Of a stretch of 64,000 nucleotides of DNA, positions 1 to 9,500 are shown piece by piece; position 1 is the first letter of the stretch, and each line of letters opens with the position of its first letter. The notes beneath the pieces were generated by a model that saw only the letters and a list, made by a program, of their open reading frames with translations, made no database searches and was not told the DNA's origin. Source of the stretch: Crambe crambe (Eukaryota; Porifera; Demospongiae; Poecilosclerida; Crambeidae); NCBI GenBank assembly GCA_963924555.1, contig OZ004582.1, positions 5,580,001 through 5,644,000 on the forward strand, written 5' to 3'. A program made the translations under genes and the position numbers.

Positions 1-1602
1 TGGGTTCAAGTCATAGTTTAAGATCATTCACTGAACGCTGCCTTCATGATAAGCCTCATGAGCGACCTCATGCATCACAAGCTGTTCAGAAATTTTTTGG
101 AAAAATTAATGCTTCACCTCCACCTTTCACAAATGCTCTTCAAATGATTTTTCATATTAATGAGTTATCCAGTGAAACTAGACGGTTAACTGACAGAGTT
201 CAGTCTCTTGAAAGAGAGAATAAGGATCTTACGGCTTCAGTCGAAGTACATGCTCTAGAGATGGCATGCAATTCATTGGCTCTAACATCCTCAGTGAGTG
301 GGATTGCAAATGGATCTGGGGGGGAAGCAGAAGTCAAGCAAGATCATACTCGAGTCACACGTAGTGAAAGTATGTGTTTGAAGAATGAAATCATTGCTTT
401 GAAAGAGAAAATGAGAGATAAAGTAAGAAAATGAGTCAGTGGTTGCTATGGTAAAGTGTGATCTAAGTATAAGGTAAAGGGTCATCAATTCTAAAAGAGT
501 CCTCTTAGTATAAGGTAAAGGGTCCTCAAATTTTTCTGTAGCTATAAGAGCAACGTGTGATTTTTTTGATATTTTGCGGGGATTACTTCGAAGCAATTTG
601 CCCCATAAAATTTCATGTTAAAGCTATGATATGTCATTGGTCATATAATTACTCTAAACAACATTTTAGGTTGTTCTATTGGAGCCTGAAGCAACAATAG
701 AGTGGGCAGACTGTCCTCCTCTCCCTCGACCAAGAAAACACACCCAAGCTGTCGAATTTAAAGGTAAAGTGTATGTAGGCTCTGGATACAGCACTGACGA
801 TGATTCCTCTCACCTTCTCTACTGTTACGATGTGGAAAAGAAAGAATGGAGTGATTGCCCAGAGAGTAAGACACGATACTTTGCCATGACAGTCTTTAAC
901 AACTCCATATTGCTGATCAGTGGGAAGGAAAAGGACAGTGGAAAAGCTATAAACGGAATCCAACATTTGAGCGAGGGGAATAAATGGGTCTTCTACAATA
1001 GTGACGAAATGATGGACATCAACACTGCTAGGATGGGAGCAGTTGCCGTTTCATCAGCTTTGAATATTGTAGTAGCTGGAGGCTTCAATGATTCTGGAAA
1101 TCGAATGAGTAGTGTTGAGGTTTATGACAATCTTTCAAAAATGTGGTTTTTCACATCTAAGCTTCCAGCACGGTGTGCCGAATTAAAGTCTGCTCTCGTG
1201 CATGGTGACCAGTGGTACCTTCTGGGTGGTGCTAATCAGTTCAAAAATGTTTATAAAGCTTCGCTGAAACAGCTTGCTAAAGATACAACAGAAGAGTGGA
1301 CTTTGTTGCCTCAAGTCCAATACGAATTTTCCTCTGTTGCTATATTTGGTGGTAATCTGATAGCATTTGGAGGTGGAAAGGATCGATTAACCGGATATAA
1401 CCATTACTCTGAAATGTATGTGTACAACAAGTATAAGAAGATGTGGGTCCATTTTGCTGACTTAAAAGAGCCTGTTAGTAAATCCACTGGTTTAACTCTT
1501 GGTAATGGAGAACTTATGATTATCGGTGGTCGAAACAGAACAAGTCAAGAGTTGAACTCAGTGAAGATTTGTTCCTTAGTGTACCATGATGAACAGAATT
1601 AG
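1..1602 (+). CDS. Kelch-repeat protein with N-terminal coiled coil (5' partial)
   Basis: Two exons are visible. Exon 3-422 is open from the left edge of the window and ends at a GTAAGA donor in phase 0. Exon 670-1602 follows an ATTTTAG acceptor and ends in a TAG stop. The first exon has a heptad-like charged stretch (LTDRVQSLERENKDLTAS, later IIALKEKMRDK), read here as a coiled coil. The second exon gives about 310 residues with roughly six kelch blades, shown by recurring VGSGY, LLISG, VVAGG, YLLGG, IAFGG and MIIGG strands, each followed by a W-containing strand (EKKEWSDCP, LSKMWFF, EEWTLLP, YKKMWVHF). This predicts a beta-propeller scaffold or adaptor. No BTB/BACK sequence is visible, and the true N-terminus lies upstream of base 1. 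The gene is unrelated to the Calx-beta units downstream. The kelch call is firm; the function is unknown. Confidence 0.85.
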
Positions 1603-3378
1603 TGATATACAATATAGCTTTGATAAACAGGTGAAAGTACTACCATATACTGTTATTGTTGTTGTCATTGTACAAAAAAATGATTTTATACTGCTAATGT
1701 GCATGCTATTTGGTTTTTCTATGTGTGAGTTCAGGGTGGCAGTGATTTAAATGTATTGGCTATTTAAAATTCCTACATCACTTATTGAGTCATCTCAACT
1801 GAAGAAAGCACCATGAAGCGCTAAGAAGCCAGCCATTTCACACTATCATCCGCCAGATCAATTTTAGTTCTGCAACTAAGCTTACTAACTACTATCATTC
1901 AGAGACTCAGGTATTGCTGTTTCACCACAGGTATTTCAAGGCATTGGGAGGTATATTTCAAGGTATTTCAAGGTATCTGCAGGTATTTCAACCTTCTTTT
2001 ATTGATGCTCTTGTTTTAGTAATTGCACATGCTTATTATTATTATTGTTGTTTTTTTCAGAAGAAGTTGTTATTGAAACAAAAAAACGAACAAACTGATA
2101 AATAATTATAAATAAATATAAATTATTTATATTAATTTATAATAATTATAAATAATAAATAAAAATAAGCTATAAGTGCAGAACACTACATCACCAGCAA
2201 ATTAATAATGATGCACTTTACATGCATGAATATATTTTAGGTATGACAATGCTGGATTGAATCATCTAAAAGGACTCTCTTTCAAAGATCTGGTGCTTAA
2301 AATAGATTTTTCACTGGATAGAGTGGCTGGTTCCCTCAATTTTTCAACATTCAATGTTTCGCCAAGCTAACTCTCATTCACTATTACACATTAATGAGTC
2401 ATTTATTAATTGTGTTGGTCTGTTATCAGTTAATGTATAATTATACCAATGGCACGCTTGTATTCTGACCTGTGGGACTATACCCAACTCATACCTTGCA
2501 TATTATTCATTCTAACTAATTTGTCCTTGTGGGTATTCATTCTTGGGTGCTGACATCGATCACTACGTATGTACCTCAGTCAAATGTTTATCTGATGATT
2601 AGCTAGTAATTATGGCATCACAGGGGTGTATCCACCACTCCAGTTGATCTGGTTTTCACCGGACACTTTTTATTATCCAATAATGATATTCTATCCCATG
2701 CCTGTAGAGTTAGCTAAGTGATTATGTGTATATGAAGCACCATGACCTTCAAGAATCATGATCACACTAGCATAGCTATACCAAAACTCCTTTTGATAAG
2801 TGGGTGAAGGATAAAATGGGCATGGCGATCCAACACACAGGCACACCGGGCCACTCAAAATTCTGTGGATACACCCCTGCATCAGATACATGTAACAGAC
2901 TACAGTGTGAAAGCTGTCAGAGTTAGCTAACACATCTCATTCTTGTCAGGTGATTACAACATGAAACAGCAGCAATGCTCCTGAGGGTATATAGGAATTA
3001 TCATTGGCCCTTGGGTATCCTTGGGCACTAGGGCTTCTACAACATTTAATTCTGAACTGTAACTCGATTATGAACCCTCTAACTGGTCAGTATGTTAAGG
3101 TCCCACCGTTGCTAATCTCCACATTATAGACGTATTCAACCTTAGCATTTGTTCCAAATGTGACACTACTGGATAATGATCATAAATATTATAAGTGTCA
3201 TAGGAACTCTAAATGAGTGTTAAATGGTGATACCATATGCAGTTCAAAGAGTGTTGACTTACATAACACTGCATGTTCATAGCTAATTAGCTATGCCTAA
3301 CTACAGTTGGACTCTCTCAATCATAACATAAAATGATGTGAATACTTTGGAGATCTAAACAAGGTAGAATTTAGGAAT

Positions 3379-3424
3379 GGGGGGGAGGGAGGGGGAGGGG
3401 GAGGGAGGGAGGGAGGGAGGGGGG
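3379..3424 (+). repeat. G-rich tract with quadruplex-forming pattern
   Basis: Many GGG runs separated by single A residues over 46 bp fit the pattern of a G-quadruplex-forming sequence. A related GGGA tandem lies at about 17708-17742 inside the duplicated flank of unit B. No function is claimed. Confidence 0.6.
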
Positions 3425-3886
3425 AGCTACCAGACTATGGAATTCTGTCCCAGGTGAGCTGGTTGATTTGTATTCAGACTTAAAGCTTGGTTTTCAAATG
3501 CAAGCTGAGGCACTATCTCACCATTGCTTAAACTTGCTTTAATAGCTACCTCACTCTCTTGTCACTCTCTATTTGTTGTAGATCATCTGTTCAATTAACT
3601 CCAGCTGGTCCTGACCTTTGTAGCTAATATTTCTCATTGTATATATAGAGAGAATTTTTTTCACATGGACCCCCCAATCAGAACGCTATATATTCCTACA
3701 CAGTGTCTAGCTATGACTGTAGTGGTATATATTTTGTGAGATCGGAAACTCATTAGCTTAAAATATGACACAAAGTACATAGCTATAGAGAGTTTACTCA
3801 GACTTCTGTTTTGACTGATCATGAGACAATTTGAAATGCATCGAGGTTAGGTGTTGTTACTATAGAATGCAATACCATTGTTGTAC

Positions 3887-3955
3887 CTGTAGCAACATCA
3901 GCAATGAGCAGAACAGTGACATTTGAGGTGGCTGCGGCATTACCTCCTGAATCAT
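3887..3955 (-). other. Possible isolated 69-bp exon on the minus strand
   Basis: On the minus strand a CTTGTAG acceptor and a GTACAA donor bracket 69 bases. These are open in the phase-1/phase-1 frame and encode DSGGNAAATSNVTVLL followed by IADVATG. The beta-strand-like DSGGN...SNVTV pattern resembles the end of a cadherin-like or Ig-like extracellular domain, but it is too short to assign. No partner exon was seen nearby, so this may be a relic or chance. Confidence 0.22.
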
Positions 3956-4777
3956 CTACAAGATCAAATGTTATAGAGACAAAATATGAATGAAGACATT
4001 TCAACCAGTATAGCATCATAGTTTGGGTGTCTACGTATAAGGCATAAACATTTCTGTGAAATGAAAAAAAGAAAAAGAAAAAAAAAAGGAGATGACCATT
4101 GCTCTAAAAAGCAAACAAGGAGATGAAGGATTAGCAAGTCGCATATTATAGCTACATAATATCAATCTGGGGATCATGCAAGTCTAGCTACTGTTGAATC
4201 TATTATGAACTATTGCCCCAGGGGGTTGCAGCTATGTTACTTACGTGCTAGTTATCCCATCACATCAACTACTCCCATAAATATATAGCAGAACATGCAG
4301 TAGAATCACCCTAAGATCCCTCATGACTCAAACTGCTTTAAATATCATTCACTATAAATACTGTGATATAATAGCTGGCTATAAGTGGCTAGTTTACTTA
4401 TGAACCTCACTTTACATAATAACTTCTGCAGCTAAATATATAAGCTAGAAAATAATTAAATTCTTCTGACCACAGGTGTGTGCATATGCATAAGCACCCA
4501 TGATATCTGTGAAACCATAACAATAATGAAGTACTGGGTGATGCACGTGTGGAAGTGAACTTAGTTCACCTAAATGTTGATGTGCACTATGCTCAAATGA
4601 CTGAGGCTATACAGGTTAGTAACTAGCACAATAGTAGCTACAGCTGGCCACACACGATAAAAAAAGAATTGATATAATTTAAAATAATACCTCAGACGAT
4701 TTGCTTCCTACACCTATATTATGAGTATGAGATAGAATTTTGAGGCTCAGGCAATTGTTATACTATCTTTACTACAG

Positions 4778-4971
4778 GTGAGACTGATCTCAGTACTAAT
4801 AATGTACAAATAACAATTCCTAATGGTACTATTGGGACTTTTGCCATAAGTGTCAACATAGTGACAAATGATGATGAAGGGGAAAGCAGTGAACGTTTTA
4901 GCCTGCTTTCCTTCACCATTTTTTTATCCTCAGTTTCATCTGCAGTATAATCATAATTCTTGATAATGATG
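4778..4971 (+). pseudogene. Decayed Calx-beta C-half exon
   Basis: After an ACTACAG acceptor the sequence reads like the second exon of a Calx-beta domain: DLSTNNVQITIPNGTIG, then VTNDDEGESSERFSLLS, which matches the DD..xE..E.F core of the functional exons. Near 4947 the frame breaks: the expected frame hits TAA, while the next frame gives the normal ending IIILDNDG. The usual donor after DNDG reads GGTGGG. No matching N-half exon is seen upstream. It is best read as a dead exon left by an older Calx-beta gene 5' of unit A. Confidence 0.6.
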
Positions 4972-6524
4972 GTGGGTTTATGTAGCTACGTATGATCTAA
5001 TAATCAAAGAGCAGTAGAGTACAATTATTGTACATATACACTAAGTGAGTGTATATTATGTCTGCTATAATAACAATGTTAGTCCTTCGCATGAATTTAT
5101 TTATGTGATGTTCAACAGCACTTGCAGTACTTCTCAAAAATGAAAGTGTTACCACAGAGGGCTTTATAGCATTCCTTAGATGGTACCAAATTATCATGAC
5201 TATTCTCCATACTTACATAACTAAGCTTAGCTCACTAGTTTTCATCCACAGCGAATAACAGAAGCCATGCATGCATGATTCTACATGCCTCACAGAGATT
5301 CCTTACCAATCATGGCTTCACACCACTTAAGCTTAGCTACACTAATTTCCATCCACAGCGGAACTGAATGAACAACAAAAGCCATGTATGACTCTACATG
5401 CAACCTATGCAGCAAGTATGAAGCCATGGGGGTGTGAGGCCTCCTAGGGGGAGGGCCCAGGAGGGAGAGGACTGTCTCATAATACATAATGGTAAAACAG
5501 TCAGAGTTACTTTCTGGGACTATTCTGGCCCTTCTGAGACAGCTGGCAACTGGGAAGTTTAGATTCAGCCCTTGAATTTCTGGTCTTCCATTTCCTTGAA
5601 CATTTCCTGTAGCTCTTAATTGAATGATCACAGAAAAGAATAGGCCTACGTTATTTGCGATTCTAGTTTCTTTATACATGCAAAATATAGCTATGAGGTG
5701 GATCACCTGACCTATATGATTACATCATACCCCCCCCCCCCCCCCCCTAATACTTGGGAGTTACACACTATTGATCATTAATTGTAATGCTCTGACCATG
5801 ATGATGAAATATTTTATGCTTGGGTATCTTCTACCTGATGGACTCGTACTTTCAGCTGGAGGTTGCATATTATTCTCCTGCTGGAAGTTGCCATCCACCT
5901 TTCCTCACTGCTTCAATATTCAAGTTGCCAGGGCAGTGCACTGCTTTCAACAGAGATATATTCTGAGTCACATATGTACTTGCTGCTTCAAATGACCAAA
6001 TGTACCCTTAAATGGTACCAGATCAAACCTGCTAGAAAGGTTTCTTTTGCTTCCTCGACCATATCTCTGACTACAAGTTTTAATGGCTGTGCTTGTTTAT
6101 ATGTATATACACCCCATATACTTCACTCAAAATACTGAAGCATTATAAGTAGCTACCAGAATGGTAATCCAAAATAAAGATTATGGCTTCCAAGCTGCAT
6201 TACATAGCATTTGCTAGTAATAAGGTTAGTTGCTATAACCACGCATAGCTATGCATAATGCATTCTTTCTTTCAGGATAATATCTACGTATGCAAGGGTG
6301 CATGGGATTATATAAGCTACCAGCTCTGTTTATCACTATATACTGTTGTAATCTCAGTATATAATTATTGTATAAAGAGCTAATACTGATTGCTCAAGCC
6401 AATAGCTATAGTTGTACTTGTATTGTGTGAAGTACATAACTGGTTAAGATCTACAGTAGCAGTTTGTGTGAATCGATCTTCACGAGCTGCAAGTGCTAGC
6501 CATTGGTGGCTATATCTGTTCAGC
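4972..6524. other. Upstream region of unit A
   Basis: No gene is supported. About 5326-5400 has a counterpart upstream of unit C at 32160-32260 ('cctatgcagcaag' and flanks). A poly-C tract lies at 5731-5747. From about 5487 the sequence is alignable by eye with 15975 onward, upstream of unit B. The 3' part carries the conserved promoter-like block at 6371-6404. Confidence 0.6.
6371..6404 (+). promoter_or_regulatory. Conserved promoter-like block, unit A
   Basis: TATAAAGAGCTAATACTGAT followed by TGCTCAAGCCAATA lies about 120-155 bp before the signal-peptide ATG. It combines a TATA-like word with a CCAAT box. Related blocks occur at about the same distance before the B and C signal-peptide exons, although the TATA word is TATAGAGA there. 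The transcription start was not determined. Confidence 0.4.
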
Positions 6525-6591
6525 ATGAGAAAACTCAAAGTTTTGGCTTTTCTCTGGTTTTTGATTGGAAGTATCAAGTCACAGGCAGAAG
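6525..6591 (+). CDS. Unit A exon 1: signal peptide
   Basis: Encodes MRKLKVLAFLWFLIGSIKSQ then AE: a basic N-terminus, a hydrophobic core and a small-residue cleavage region, so a classical signal peptide. It ends in phase 1 at donor GTATTT. An in-frame ATG exists upstream at 6390. I chose 6525 because the MRKL start is shared by all three copies and directly precedes the hydrophobic core. Confidence 0.78.
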
Positions 6592-9500
6592 GTATTTGTC
6601 ATTGTATGAAAAATGTTTATAGTGTTAATGATATAATATGAAATATCAGATTCTAGCTATGTATGTATGTATATAGCATAAATCATTGCTACATGGATAG
6701 CTAGATCAATGGCAATTAAAGGCTAATAGGCTAGGGCTAAACAGTGCATGCATGTCTACGTGATTTGTTGGAGGGTGGTTAGCCTGCATTGCCTATATTG
6801 GTAGCCCGGCAACAAGTCTACTTATCAACTACTATGTGCATGCATACATGTTTTTCAGAATCTTATATTCATGGAAATAGCTATCCATTTTGGAAATAAT
6901 ATGCATTTTAGATTTTAGTTGTTTGATTCTTACTTTGACATGGCCCTTCTGGGCCACCATATTATACTCCATGCGCCGATCTACCTCCATATTCAAACCT
7001 CTATATTTTAATGGTCCTAACGTGTCCACTATAGAGAGGTTCCACTGTAGCTACATAAAAAGGGGGGAGGAGGGCAAGAGATTCAGGCTGTCCTGATTTT
7101 TTATGGTAAAATTTAAAATTTGAAATTAAAACATGAGGCTGATAGTGAGTTGGTTATGAAATTGAGTCAACTAGAACAACAGATTTTAGTTGTTATATAT
7201 AGCAAGGGGGTGGGTGGGGGACTCTAAAATAACCTCGAATCCATGCTGTAAAAATGGGCCTGGGTATGAGGCTAGCTTGAATGTAGTGATGAAATGTAAG
7301 ACAAACTAAATATGTAAGCAAACTAGCTAGTTAGCTATTTAACTAACTGACGAAAAATCTTAATTCGTTTTGATGGCACTAAAATAGGATAGTAGCTATA
7401 TATACAGTTTTACAAGTCACACATCATGTTTATTATCAGCATCAGAGCACTAATCAAGTGTATCAAGTATATGTACATGCAGCTTGTTATAAACTGTATA
7501 ATTATGTAGATATGAGCTCCATCAGCATTTGTCCTTCCAGATCAGATGCATGCAATCAGGGTTTCATCTAAGGAGGGGGGCGCAGGGGAAGCTTCCCCTC
7601 CAAACAGCTCAACTTCTCTCCCAAACTGACCCAGCTTCCCCCCAAGATATTGCCAAAAGAAAGAGTTTTAGGATAAAAAATACTTCTAAGTAGTATATTT
7701 TTAGGATCCAACCATTAAAAAAAAATACTTCTAAGTATTATTTTATAATTTAAGCATTTTTGGCTTCACGCTCTGCGCAGGAGGAGGCACATCCCTCTTC
7801 CACACCCTCCCCCCAACGTGACCTCATGGCCACACATTCCATGAGCTTCCCCTCCAAGGTGAAATTCCTAGATGAAACCCTGACAATATTATGATGAAAC
7901 CTCCAATGAACTACATAGCTACAATACAGAACTTTAACTTGGATAACATCCAGTTGCCAATAATTGAATGTGCATATAAATTAACATAATTATTAATTAA
8001 TTGATTATTATAAATTTATAAACATCCAGTTGCCTATAATTGAATGTGCTTATAAAAACTGCATATGAAATATCGATGCTTAAGTTGAAATATCTCAATC
8101 AATATGTTTCAGCTGTACTCATATGAAACTGAAAAGCCTACATGGCTCTATTGAAGAGAGGTCAGATTTGATTACTTTAGCAAGCAAAGTTACAATACAA
8201 ATGACCGTTGCATTATAATTATGCCTTGGGAAACCTCAGGCTAGCTATGACAATTAGTGGTATGATAATTAGTGGTACAATCAATGCAAGTGAAGGTGTG
8301 CAATTGAAATGGTGCTCCATGGATAGCCTGGTTTAAGCTAAGGAGCTCTTTGTGTGTATCTCTTGCTCTTTTTCCAAGTGGAACCATATAGCTACCAAGT
8401 AGCTATTATAATACAACTATTTTTCTACATGGTAGCTATGTACAGTAATTTACAATTAACTATTGTTCTCTTTATGCAGTGACTGTTTTTTGGAGAGGAA
8501 GTAACATAACAGGCATTCCAACACTGATATATCATGATGAGGTTGAAACTGTTATCTATTCACCTCCACCAACACTCAGTAATCCTACTGGTCCTGGTGG
8601 TCTACTCTGCAGCTCTACAGTTGGCCCTATTGCTTGGCATCCAGGAAATGGTGCAATGACACAGTTTGATACTAATATTGGTTCAAGGGTCCTCTACCAG
8701 ATAATACCTAATGGGAACCTCATGGCCCAAATTGTCCGTGATGGGAGAACTCTGGATCTTTCAAATTCTGATTTTCATAATGGATTGTTTACTTGTCGAC
8801 GGAATGGTGATATTTCAACAGCAGTTCCTGTGGGTTTTTATCAAAGAGGTGGTGAGTTAATTTGTGTCTACTGTAAGATGACATGAAATACAAAATGAAA
8901 TTGTCAATGGAGCTTGCTTCACTCACTCCACACCAGGGAAATTTCTAACATTGGAGTTTCTTTGCATGATAATCTTGGGTAAAATGAGCACATGCACTCA
9001 TCCCATAATGCCATTTCCCTAGTGTCTGAATGGATTATGAAAGAAGCTCGCAAACCTAATGCCAAAGGTTGTGAGTGGTGCAATGTAACCTGTACAGGTA
9101 TATTGAATTGCATGCAGATACACTCCATCCTTATGGTGTATTTTCATGCACATCCATTACACAAATTGTAATTAATTCTGAGACCTGAGTCAGCAACTGA
9201 CAGCTAGTTAGCTAGAGACTGTTCTGGTACGCTAAATTCAACTCACCCCTCACTCTCAGCCTGACTGGAGCTATTTTTCAACTGTAGCATGTACAAACAC
9301 GCTTCAATGCCATTATAGCTATAGCCTACCATAGCACCCACAAAAGGCTATTTCGACCAGCAGTTTTTGTCAGTCTAGTTTGCACACTCTTCAAATTTCC
9401 TGTGCAGCAGCATGCTAGCAGACATGCAGAATTATCAAGATAGTTGGTGTCGAGTATAATAGCTATCTAGACTGGAGTCATGTTCAAGCCTAGTTCTGCA

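Larger units (their letters stand above)
1603..4777. other. Intergenic stretch, no supported gene
   Basis: This is AT-rich, AGCTA-rich DNA after the kelch stop. It holds a short 'aggtatttcaag'-type direct repeat near 1930-1990, an AT-rich run with a possible AATAAA signal at 2111-2116, a G-rich tract at 3379-3424 and a short exon-like minus-strand segment at 3887-3955. The AATAAA is about 500 bp past the stop and may not be the real polyadenylation signal. Confidence 0.6.
5487..7270 (+). repeat. Segmental duplication, copy A (promoter + signal-peptide exon + intron 1 start)
   Basis: This segment matches 15975-17938 in the same orientation, including 'cagtcagagttactttctgg', the region around the signal-peptide exon, and the first part of intron 1 ending near 'gctgtaaaaatgggcctgg'. 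Homology stops abruptly after that point. Copies differ by small indels and by the lengths of C and G runs. The signal-peptide exon lies inside the duplicated segment. Confidence 0.8.

Noticed and set aside
6390-6524. Longer N-terminus for unit A from an upstream in-frame ATG at 6390
   Set aside because: It would place about 45 polar residues before the hydrophobic core, and the three copies share only the MRKL start immediately before that core.
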